Source: Gigaspora rosea (lineage: Eukaryota > Glomeromycota > Glomeromycetes > Diversisporales > Gigasporaceae). From it: DNA of 64,000 bases. Each line of letters opens with the position of its first letter. Within the stretch, counting starts at the first letter, position 1. Positions 34,941 through 46,246 of the stretch are shown in pieces. The stretch covers positions 34,492 through 98,491 of the forward strand of contig QKWP01000271.1 of assembly GCA_003550325.1 (NCBI GenBank), written 5' to 3'. Below the pieces are notes generated by a model that was given only the letters and a program-made list of their open reading frames with translations, was not told the DNA's origin and searched no databases. The position numbers and the translations under genes were made by a program.

Positions 34941-36235
34941 GTACTCTTTTTTGGTAAGATCTACCATTAGAATTAGGAAAAAAATTCGTGGTGTTTTTAA
35001 TTTCCCCCCAATCCCCAACCTCACACACCCACCTTACGAATTTGAGTTAAATATATAGTTTTTCTTTTCGGATAAGCAGCCACATTATTTTGGCTATTTT
35101 TTTTCGGTAAAAGCCACATTATTTTGGCTTATCTATTTTTTTTTGGAAATTTCAAAATAAATGGCACTTTTTTTTTTCTTTAATTAAATTAAAAAAAAAA
35201 AAATAAGATTTTCGAATGATCACACTATTATGGTTAAGGATAAATCCCGCTAATATTGTATATACTTTTTTTCCCTTTTATTTTAAAAAAAAAGGTATTT
35301 TAAGGCAACTGCCAATAATGGCTTAGACAAATGTAACTCCAATACGTGTCAGTAATAACGTGTATGCTTTTTTTCTTTTTTTGATAAATAAAAAAAAGTT
35401 TTTTATTTTTACATAATCATCGCTAACTAACTAATAATATGGCTTAGAATAAATGCTATTTGACGTAACATATATACTGATGCAAAATATTTTAGCATAT
35501 ATGCCCGTTGCAATCAGTATGTACGATGTACATAAAGATCGCTGTAGAATCAAATATAATAAAATTTTAACATATAGTACAGGACAAACTGAATGTTTTA
35601 CTATATTCGAAAAATATGCGGTGTTCTCATATAACAGTAATATAAATAATACAAATTTGGTTAAGATTTTTTTATTTATTTTTTTATTAGAGTATTCCCC
35701 TGTTAGATTCATGATCGATAATCGACAAAACGTTTACCATGAATCCTCTTTTTTGGTAAAATCTACCATTACGAATTAGGAAAAAAATCCATGGTGTTTT
35801 TATATACTCTATTACTCTACTATTTTCCATTCTTAATTATACTATTTATTTTAATTAAAAAAGAAAAAAAATTTTCGAATAACCGCGCTATTATGGTTAA
35901 GGATAAATGCCACTAATATTGTATATACTTTTTTTCCCTTTTTGAAAAAAAGAGATTTTAAGGCAACTGCCACTATTATGGCTTAGACAAATGTAACTCC
36001 GATACGTGTCAGTAATAACGTGTATACTTTTTTTTTTCTTTTTTTGATAAAAAACAAGTTTTTTATTTTTACATAGTCATTGCTAGCTAACTAACTAATA
36101 ATATAGATGCTATTTGACATAACATGTATGCTGATACAAAATATTTTCGGATAGCTGCAATCAGTATGTACGATGTACTGTCATAAAGATCACAGTCGAT
36201 CCAAATATAATAAACTTTTTTAAATCGGTAAATAA
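34941..36235. repeat. Tandem ~0.8-kb units (34941-35744 and 35745-36235)
   Basis: Both units begin CTCTTTTTTGGTAARATC and share TGGTTAAGGATAAATSCC, GACAAATGTAACTCC, ACGTGTCAGTAATAACGTGT and ATCAGTATGTACGATGTAC. The second unit is incomplete; a further diverged piece is at about 36435-36530 (AATCGGTAAATATTAAATAT). Open frames at 35431-35779 are not conserved between units and I do not count them as genes. 36236-37112 has no gene. Confidence 0.75.
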
Positions 36236-37301
36236 TAAATATAGAAATCTGTGTAAAAATTATTAAAATATTATCTTTTTTGGAATAATACCTGATCGCT
36301 ACAAATTATTTATTTTTTTTCTTAGCATAAGCTTATGAGAAATACTATGTACTCTAATATTATTAATATAACAAGCTACAAATTCTTTTTTTGAAAAAAA
36401 AATTAGTTTCAAATAACTTCTATCAATATATCTTAAGATAAATGCCGCTACAAGATAATATCAGCACGTATGCGTATGTACGTAAAGATGCTGTCGATCG
36501 ATAAAACTTTAATAAATCGGTAAATATTAAATATAGAAATCAAATATTGCAATGTACTAAAATCTGGTTATTTGTAAAAAAAAAAAAAATAAAGATTAAA
36601 ATTTTTTTTCTTATTTGTTAATACTTATAATTTATTTTAATACCTTATAATAAAACCGTAACAACTTTCTAATACAGTATATTCTTTTTTAAAATTGTTT
36701 AAGTTAGAAATTTTTGACCGAAATTTAAATATTAGCCAATTGGCCGTTGGCCGTTTGCCAACCGATTCATATAGAATACGGATTGAATAATTGAACCCAG
36801 ATTCGTCCCGATTCAAGTTATATACAAACTAGTATTCAGATTCGATTTGAATGGCCTTTAATTAAAGAATAGGATCGAGGTACTACCTTTGTTAACTCTC
36901 GTAAGTGATTAATACTGCAGTATAAGTGAAGCTACTATAATTTAAACTTATTAAACCTAAGAATAGTTTTTTTATCTTATTATAAATCTTCATCATGACG
37001 ACTAATTCACAGACCGCATCAAACATTTAATGTTATATTTTATTTAGAATATAATTTTATTATTTTACGGCTTCTATAAAACTCGTGGGTACAGGAAAAT
37101 AGAAATTACTGGCTAGTTTGTGTAATTAACATACTGATAACCAATCACAATTGTAAATCTTATATCATAATCATAATAAATTAATTATCGTTATATTATA
37201 ATTTATGCAATTGATAAGTAATATAATAATTAGCATTGCAATATAAAGTCTTTAGCGATACTTGTATAAACTTAAAATTTTATATTCAATAAACTTGCAA
37301 A

Positions 37302-38730
37302 ATGCAACATCCTTCTATGGTTACAGTTTTTTCTCGTGCAAGAGCATTTCCTGAAGTTTTTTTGCCAATAATGGAAAACTTATGTGCAAATTTTGTGGCC
37401 ATGATGTTAATTTTTATACAAAAAAAATACAATTACGGCTCATATAAATCCCAAAAACATAATCATAATAAAGAAAAACATGAATATATCAATTAATACT
37501 TCAAACCGCCATTGTAAAGAAAGATTATTGTGATTGATTTAGTGAATTCATTCATTGCTGCAGATATTCCAGCTTCAAGAATGGTTGCACAAAATTTCTA
37601 TGAGGGAGGAATTGTACCAAAGGTACATACTTTGCGATGTAATATTTACTACAGATATTTGACAAGCATCTCAATCAGCTTAAAGAATATTTTAATAACA
37701 AAATGAGCTTCAATTATTGTGGATAAAACTACCAATATTAGAGATCAAAGTGTAGTTAATATATTTTTTAGCTACAAAGGTGTAACAAAATTAGTTCACA
37801 TTGATTACTTAGAAACAGTTAAAAATTGTAGTATATGTAAACTAGTTCAAATTTTGGTTCAATGGTCAATTCCTTTCGATCTACCATTATTAATTGCATC
37901 AGGCTCAGCGGCATATATGAAGAAAAGTTTTCATGAAATATTGAAACCTATTAAACACATTTACCATGTTTAGTGCATATTGTCTATCTTATTGGATTAA
38001 TATGTTTATCTTTTATTTAGTTATTTATTTATTATTATTATAACTATTAATGCCATATTTTTTTTAGAGAAGCATGGTTTTCAATCGAAATTAAACAAAA
38101 GCTTTTTACTTTGAATAAAAATGGACATGCATATTATATTTCATATCTTTAACATCATGGAGTGTCTAATCCAACAAATATACCATTGTTTAATATGAAA
38201 TGATGGAATACTTGATTTCATATAGATTTTATATATATCAACATTTAGACTATGTATATTCATGGATTTATAATGAAGAAAAAGAAAATTTAACACCAAA
38301 TATTTATTTTAGTTTTTGATAATCAACAAATAAATGAGTGCATAGAAATTTATTTTGCATTCATTCAAGAAATACAGAACATTTCGTGGCTGATCTGGAT
38401 TTTTTTCAACAAGAAACTAAATGTTTCCTTTTATTGAGCAAATATTACAACAACTCAAATCATGAATAATTGCAGAAACAATGATGACTAATTGTGGCCA
38501 ATTGTAAATACAGTGTTGCAAAAATTAACTACTCCTTTAGCTCATTCGTTCCAGTGTTTCAACAAGCATACAATGCTGCTTAAAAAAAAAAACTTCAAAA
38601 TCATATATTACAACATCTTGCAAATCCTTTGTTTAGAGCAGCTCAAATTTTTAATCCACAGTTCTTAACATTAACAACTGATAATGAGGATAATATGCGA
38701 TCGAAGAAGAGATCAATTATGCACAGTCAG
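37302..38730 (+). pseudogene. hAT transposase relic, copy 2
   Basis: It starts MQHPSMVTVFSRARAFPEVF and runs uninterrupted through the degraded zinc-finger region, where the first Cys is changed and the frame differs from copy 1 after a small indel. It then passes FIAADIP (about 37545). The best preserved core piece is 37719-37973: MDKTTNIRDQSVVNIFFSYK, then LVQWSIPFDLPLLIASGSAA, typical of the hAT catalytic region. Many frameshifts follow. Homology ends in the LFRAAQIFNPQF-type sequence near 38630-38700. Confidence 0.7.
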
Positions 38731-40478
38731 TACCGTGCAATAGTATACTGAGTAAGGTAATAATGAGCATGAGAAATAAGGTAAATACATATAGTGATAT
38801 AAGAGTCAAGGTCGTATGTCCAATTTATGATGTAATAATGTGAGCCAAAGAATGTATATAAGTGAAGCGAAAATAATAAAGTATAGTTAGTTTCCCTTTC
38901 CTTAAGTAATAAACAAAATTGAACGAATAAATATAATAAATATACTTGCCTTAGCTTGCAATTGAGATCGGTTGTAGCCGAAGTATCAGTACTCGCCGTT
39001 TGGATTAGGATGTTTTGTGGCGAAAGTCACAAATTAACCTGTGATACTACTCTACTAGTGGAAATCACTAAGGTTATGATCTTCAATATTTTTCTTGACA
39101 TTTCTCCACCATCTTATCGATTGGCTTTTCCTAGTGCATCTTTTTTAAAAAATCCTTTTTGATAATTTATTAAGCTAAAATAATGACGAAAATTAATAAA
39201 GATTTTTTAAAAATTATTTTCGACATACAATAATTCATATAATTTGGCATTGTATACTACAGTATAGTTTCACTTCACATCGCTGAATTTGTTTTTGTTT
39301 TCATTTTCATTTGTTTTGGCATTTGCAATATCACATCATTAATAATTTTAATTGTACATATTTAAACACGAATTATTTCAACTTCCTCATTAATGGTAAG
39401 CTTTCTTAGTGTTGAATTGACAATATACAGTAGCAATTCAATTATTATTGTCCATGCTTATCTCTTATCAATTAATGTCGACGTTTATTTTCAAATTTCA
39501 TAATAATGAAATTTATGTCGATTGCATTTTCATTGCTTTCAAATAAAAAACTTTATGTTTCAATTTTACTACAGTAGTTTTTAAAATGTTCTACACAGAA
39601 ACTTTTTTTATGAAAGCATACAAAGTCTTCAGTTGTGATATAAAAATTATAATATTTAGAGTATTTAGATAATTTATTTTTTTTTTTACTGCTACTTAAA
39701 CAAAAACGATTATTAACATTATTGGTTGAATTAGAAAGTGTGACTATTGTTATTAGCTGAAACAAAGTTTCGCTTTTACACTTGCCAGTTACAGATTAAA
39801 AATTGAATCATTTAACTACATAAGAATTGTTCCTTAGCAATTATGTTGGTCATGGATTAAAAATTATGGTTAAGCAGTTAAAATGGTTAACTATCAGAAA
39901 TTTTAGGTGGTTCCAATCTCTAATACAGATTAGGATTTTTTTTCAAGAAAATAACTTCAAATGATTGTCTCGTAAATGAAAGAAGCATAATTGTAATGAA
40001 GTTTCTCAGACTATGAGGTTTTACTCGATCTTCAATAACTGAATTCTCGTTTAGCACGTTTCACGAAGATTGGTGTATATTACAGGTACTACCACCGAAT
40101 TCCACACAGTATTTATACGCAAAGAATTTCTTTGAATTATAACCAGAATAAAAGTTTATTTATTACTTGATCAATACAAGAATACGTAAAACCTTTTAAT
40201 AAGAATCTTCCTTTTCTTGTTTTACATTTCTTACTTATATCCTTTAACATTGTTGCATCATTACATTATTTGACTGTTAATATAATGATTACACTATTAC
40301 ATAACCCTTACATAGATAATAGTTATTTACTTTCGTCATTGCATTATTATGCCACTCACGTGACAATAACTAGCGTGAATGGCTAGTTCATACTGCATTA
40401 AAGGAATGAACTAACTATATCGATGTTAATGATGGATAATTATATTGTCTCCTGCGCATTCAATAACTGTATACAGTA

Positions 40479-41982
40479 TTACATTTGTTTATCAATAAAT
40501 TTTAGAGTTAAAATACTTGCAATAACGAATATTATTAAAGAAATGATACTGCCAATAATGGCACCAATAATGATGCTAGTGTTTTTAGAATCGGAGCTTG
40601 TATTGCTTGAGCTTGTAGTAGTTGTGACTGGTTTTGTAGTTATAATAGTTGTAGTTTTTGGGGGTGAATTCAGTGACCCATTTATAGGAATCTTTCTGGC
40701 TTACGTCTAACATAAATATTTTTGATGAAAGAGTACCATTAGTACCATTAACAAAATCACCTTTTGAATATATAAAGGTTTAGTAATATTAAATAATTTA
40801 TAAGTAACGGTATGTAATAGCATAAAGATGATTAAAATTTTTACCAAAAGAAACAAACATATAATTATCCACTAATCTTGCAATATGACCTTGAAGAGTT
40901 AGATTCACAATTGGGTTTAAAATTTTTCCAATTGACCATTGAATCGTTGTGATATCTAAGATCCACAGATCTCCCAAAACTGTTAAATTACTATTACCGC
41001 CGAAAATTATAATGCGTCCGTCTGAGGCTTTATTTAAATTATGAATCAAAAAGCTTTTATGCTTAAACATTTATTGAGAAACTTTATACTTAAAACATTT
41101 ACTGATATTGTTAAATAACATACTTAATACTGCTGAGAAAGATTCGCGAGGAGTAGGAGTTGGGCCCGATATATTCTAATATCAGATTTAAATTATCAGA
41201 TGCCAAGAAATAAAGAATATTATATATAATTCATTTATTACATACCAAATTTGTCCATGTATCATATTTTGTATTATATAACGGTAACTATGGAACTGTC
41301 GATCAATAAAAGCTAAATAATCAATTTTATTAAAAGACAAAACTTACATTATTCATTGGCATAAAATTAGCAGGATTATAACTAAATCCACCAATATATA
41401 AAATATTTCCATCAGGCAAAGTTACTGCACAATAACCATACATAGGTAAAGGTGCATTTGTTGCATTGCTTAAACTCCATGTTAATGTTAATGTATTAAA
41501 TACCCAAAGGTCATTAGAACTAGGAGTGCAACTAAAAATTGCAATCGATCCATTATCAAAATTAGCACATGAAATATAATATCTATTTGTGGGTACATTT
41601 CCAACAGATGTGATATTAATCCATTGTTGTTTACTAGTATCAAACTGATTAACGAATGATTGATTAACACTAGGAGGATAATCACCAAAAATAAAAATCA
41701 TATCGTTATTTTTTCCACCAATACGCGCTGTAGCATATAGTTTCGTAGGACCACCAGTATAAGTAAGGTCAATCCACGGCATCGAAACATTATCTGTTGT
41801 TGTAAATGGTTTAGAAACATCTAAATAAATAAATTCATTCATAGTACCAACTCCACCACTAAAATAGAGTTTATTATCAATAAGGACAGATGAATGTAAA
41901 TATCTTCCATTTGGAATAAAAGCAGCAAAAGTAAAAGTAAAATTTAGGAGAAAGTGAAAATATAAAAATTAAACAGCAGCAT
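40479..41982 (-). pseudogene. Kelch-repeat membrane protein, copy 2 (two frameshifts)
   Basis: Exons correspond to 41348-41982, 41246-41287, 41124-41175, 40845-41027 and 40479-40760, with GT-AG borders conserved from copy 1. Exon 3 is open here (SGPTPTPRESFSAVL). Two lesions disable it. One T is missing in the signal-peptide codons (CTTTCTCC versus CTTTTCTCG in copy 1), so the first usable ATG is at 41842. One extra C lies in the last exon (ACCCCCAAAAAC versus ACCCCAAAAAC), replacing the Thr-rich stalk and membrane helix with a short wrong tail. Kelch blades in between are well kept, suggesting recent loss or sequence error at homopolymers. Confidence 0.75.
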
Positions 41983-43097
41983 AATTACAGTATGCAATGA
42001 GCTAAATTAAATTTTCGGAGAAAAGTGAAAATATAAAATTAAGCAGCAGCATAATTATACAATGAACTAAATTAAATATATATATAGCTATTTATAGTGA
42101 TTTGTAAATGTACAAGATTGTAACGTGATTAATTCTAGATTGTCTAAATTTCTCGATTTGATACTTTGTTTAACTCTGTTTCAAATCAAATATCATAAAT
42201 TGATTCAAAACAACCTACAAAGATAATGAACCCTATTCAATATTTAATTAACAAAAGTGCCTAATGTTGCTTTCATAAGACGTTGGATGTTTTACGTTTT
42301 ATTTGCGATTACAAACTAAAATTATGTTAAGTGAAATTAAGCTTTAAGACCTTGAATTGCATTCACCATCTAAGAAAAGATTTAGGCGAATTCTAATTTA
42401 TGATGTCATAATGTTATTATGATTGAAATAATTTTCAATTTACTTTTTTAAAATTTTTCGAAAATAAATACATAATTCTTGAAAAAATTTATAAAATTTG
42501 CAAACTACAATAATTGAATTTAATTTCGGCATGTAGTTCTGTAGTTATTACTTTAAAATATCATTTTAAATTTACTTCAACTGCTGAATATAACGAACTT
42601 TGCGGGTCTATATGTAAAAACTTTCAAAATGTTCTTTGTTTTTATACTGGACTTTATTCATTATAAAAAGGTTCGTTATATCCAGAGTTGAAGTACTGTA
42701 TATAGTATATATTTACGTTATATTAAATAATCAAAGATAGTAAAATACATATACTGTATTTAATCAATACTATAATCATATATTTAAAACAAGTACAAAT
42801 AAACAAGTTACGTACACACTAGTAAAAAATATATTAGTCGATATAATAATATCAATTATTCTATGCAATTGATATCTAATGGGTTGTGTCTGAAATTCCA
42901 TGATATTTTCCTTTTACTTCGCCTATCAAATGTGTTTCATCATTATGTGTCTGCGTAACTAATGCAAACTTATAATCAAAGTCAAAGCGGTATAAACAAA
43001 TTAGATACTCGACTAAATAAACATTCATTCTTAATGATAATTTTCACCGTACAACAATGTAAAAGTTCCTTCAAATATTAGCTTGCCATTATTCTCA

Positions 43098-43925
43098 ATC
43101 ACTATGTTTTTTGTCAATGTCAATTTTGCAAATAATGGCTGATACTCCAATATTTTTATTATTATATTCTATTTTCCAACCTGCAAAACCTGAACGATCA
43201 TATTCGACATCAAAGTGATGTTTCTCCTCAGGAGCTGGTACTAGTAAATTATATTTTCCTGAGAAATATGATTTCTTCCCAACTACATGTAATCAAGAAA
43301 GATCACCTCTTTCACACGCTAATCTTAATATTTGTTGCATTCCATTTTAAAGCTTTTGTGTTCACCAATAATAAAATGATGTCTAATCATTGCGTGCAAC
43401 ATTCCAAGATCAGTTAATCTATCTAAACTAAGTACCATGCGTTACCCAGACTTACAGCACTTCTAATTCTACATCTTTTACTTTATAGAAAATCGTGAGT
43501 ATTTCAGCTGCTTCTATGTCTCCATTTTGCTTTGCATACTCTAATAATGATAAAATATTTTTCATGAATCATAGTTCATTTTCATCGCTAAATACAACAT
43601 TTGTATTAACTAAATGCTCTTGAGCAGTCCATACATATAGGGTCCAACGTTTAAGGTTTAAAATTGCAGCTTATTTAAGTGAACTCTGGTCCATTCCCCA
43701 AATCGCTTTGTTCCAACAAGACAACAATTGCAGCTTGTCTATTTACCTCAGATATTGCTATTAACTTCCTAAATTTATCATTGGAATCTTCTTGATTTAT
43801 ACATAAAACATCTAACCAAATCTTACAACATAATTGCTTTGAAACTTTTCTGCCAAAACAAATGCTGATTGAGTCTGATCCGCTCTTATAACTAATAGCA
43901 CATATGCTCTGAAAGTCTTGCTTCT
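43098..43925 (-). pseudogene. HET-domain (heterokaryon incompatibility) gene relic
   Basis: Joining minus-strand frames gives a HET-like order of motifs: SYKSGSDSISICFGRK, then IWLDVLCINQEDSNDK (about 43780-43850), which matches the W-x-D-x-L-C-I-N-Q signature of HET domains. Next come an alanine-rich helix (EVNRQAAIVVLLEQS) and WTAQEHLVNTNVVFSDENE (about 43580-43650), equivalent to the W-x-x-Q-E block. A readable C-terminal part (43130-43300: KSYFSGKYNLLVPAPEEK, then RSGFAGWKIEYNNKNIG) follows. At least three stops or frameshifts interrupt it. In other fungi such genes control self/non-self recognition on hyphal fusion; here it is a relic. 42476-43097 is otherwise featureless. Confidence 0.65.
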
Positions 43926-44189
43926 TCTAATCATTATTATATACCACATATTGTAATCTTGTTAAGCATTTTCGAATATATCATAACGTATACTAATGTA
44001 ATTCCAATTGATAATAAAATCCACTATTCAAGAAATTTGATACCTCCTATTATAAAATCATATGTCCTCAACGACCATCATAGAACGAAACTCGAACTAT
44101 AAAAATTTGACACCAAGATGAAACGCAATTGTCTCACATTTAAATTTATAACCATATTTGTATATAATAAAAAAATCTACAGAAGTTCA

Positions 44190-44390
44190 CTAAAAACTAA
44201 TAATTCCTACTATGACACCACCAATAAGAGCAAAGATAAAAAGGATAAATTTAAAAGACCAAAATTCCCATTCTAACCCTAACCAAAATATAAAAGTCAC
44301 AGCATAAAACATATTTTTAAGAGTATTTGTAATATATCTGATCTTAGATATTCTGTTGTTTTCTGATTCACATGTTAAAACAATATACAT
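44190..44390 (-). CDS. Possible small membrane protein (66 aa)
   Basis: An open frame MYIVLTCESENNRISKIRYI with two hydrophobic stretches (MFYAVTFIFWLGL, FILFIFALIGGVIVGIISF). It could be real, a piece of a lost membrane-protein exon, or chance; there is no second copy in the window to test it against. It lies upstream of the HET relic on the same strand. The rest of 43926-44886 has no recognisable feature. Confidence 0.25.
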   Translation of the reverse strand: MYIVLTCESENNRISKIRYITNTLKNMFYAVTFIFWLGLEWEFWSFKFILFIFALIGGVIVGIISF

Positions 44391-45716
44391 GATTATAATT
44401 TTAAAAAACCATTATGTAACATATGACTTTAAACTTTAATATACTATATTCTGTATTATACACTATTGTATCCTCCATAAATCCATAAAAAAATAATCCA
44501 ATAGGTTTCTGTAAATGAGCTGTTTCTCTACATATGCTTTTATGTATACCTATCTAAAATAATTTCTACCGTGAATTTTTTTAAAAAAAATCAAGTTATC
44601 GATAACAAAAAATAATTCATTTTTAAGTATATACATACTGTATATGTGTGAATATGTCGTGTAATAAATATTAATTATAAATTATAAGGAAAAAACAGAA
44701 AATTTCGTCATGCAGTACTATATAGTTATTGGGTGCGAAGCATCCAATAACTGGAGTTATTTGATAGTCCCGATCATAGTAGGGTATCGGATAACAAACA
44801 GTATTACACATAAACAGTTTTTAAAAAATTTTTTATGTAACGGTTTATATTGAGGTTACGCAAGATATAGTATTTCTCTCATTATGAGCAGTCATATCGA
44901 ATAATTGATTGCTAACGATTTATCTTGTTCATCCTTCCACAGATTTCTCATGGCTTAGATCGGTAAAATTTGCGTTATATTCAGTGTCTAAAATTCATAA
45001 AAACTGTGGATTGACCGCACATTATATATGGATCCTGGTGTGCTGCAAACAAATATCTCCAACCATATAAATAATTTTCTTTCATATTAAACATAGTACA
45101 CATTAAAGCTCAAACATATATGAATTTAAAAATTTTGATGTGCGCATTCCGTCATAATTTTAAAACTATGTGTGCAAAATTGCTTATATTGTTAATATTT
45201 AAAGAGGGAAATTTTTTTAATGTGCCTTCCAACGTTACTATTAGACACTGCATCCTATCTCTTTTCCATTTACTGTAATGAATAAAATATTGGGCCAGAC
45301 CTATACTTCTAAGCCTCCGATACCACGATAAGAGCCTCACAATATTTCCGAGCAATTTAGAGCTCGTAGATTGCGAGATAGATAATTCGCAGAAAAGATT
45401 TCATAGTTAATTAGGTATGTGACGTTCTAGATTTTATTGGGTGCACATTTTGCTCAGAAATCACGGGACTGAGGATCGTTTCTGGCACCACCAGTATACT
45501 AGCATATTACCCCATGCCTCAAACACAGAGTTAAGGGGTTATAACAGTAGTCAATTTATGTTAATGCATATTTTTTATTTATCTATATACTAAAAATTTT
45601 GTTGTTCCATCCAGGGACGGTGAATCCTTCCATTAAGATAAAAATGGAATTAAATGATAAACGGAATTTTTGCTATGTTATCGGAAGTAATAGAATTTTA
45701 GCAAAATGATGCTAAT

Positions 45717-46246
45717 TATTATTGCTCGATCAGCTGACTTTATTCAAAACAAACTGAATAACTTTATTTACAAATCTGAAAAACATATGGGATAAGGGCT
45801 CGCTACCCTTATTGGCTCTAATATACATAATCACATCTTCCACCATGGAGACATACATTCATCACAACAGCAAACGAAAAGGGACACCTATAATGCTCTG
45901 TCTGTCCCATAGTTAAAAGACGATTCACGGATCAAAATGCCTTCATATAGAGGGAAACCATCAGATCTTCCCATAGCTGTAAAGAGAATCGGTAACTATG
46001 TTCCTGCCAATATGAGCGAGGCTATTCTTATGGTCCTTGCACTACCACTTGCAGCCGTGGAGCCAAATACAACAACTGGTCCTTGCACTGCCACTTGCAG
46101 CCGTGGAGCCAAATACAACAACTGGTCCTTGCACTGCCACTTGCAGCCGCGGAGCAAACTACCTCTGGTCCTTGCACTGCCACTTGCAGCCGTGGAGCCA
46201 GGTACACAACAGGTCCTTGCACTGCTACTTGCAGCCGCGGAACCAA
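45717..46246. other. Copy-3 replacement block with a GC-rich 46-bp minisatellite
   Basis: In place of the hAT start found in copy 1 (22541-22756) there are 530 bases of unrelated sequence. The second part (46032-46248) is five tandem units of 43-46 bp, core CCTTGCACTGCCACTTGCAG, starting at 46032, 46078, 46124, 46167 and 46212. It is much richer in G+C than its surroundings. All frames stay open through it because the repeat has no stop, which creates several overlapping ORFs on both strands. One (45937-46362) runs into the hAT zinc-finger remnant. I do not consider these genes. Confidence 0.7.

Larger units (their letters stand above)
37113..42475. repeat. Triplicated segment, copy 2
   Basis: Shortest copy. 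It starts at TGTGTAATTAACATACTGAT, lacking the 1.3-kb left part shared by copies 1 and 3, and lacks the 22878-23792 insertion. On the right it continues past the kelch gene as far as TTTTTCGAAAATAAATAC, in parallel with copy 3 (to 53757) but not copy 1. It has no large private insertion and so serves as the reference empty site. Confidence 0.9.

Noticed and set aside
35431..35779. ORFs of 93 and 108 aa on opposite strands
   Set aside because: They lie in the tandem 0.8-kb unit and are not open in the other unit.
45455..45558. Copy-3-only 100-bp block, considered as a 5S rRNA or tRNA insertion
   Set aside because: I could not match it to 5S rRNA or a tRNA fold; left unassigned.
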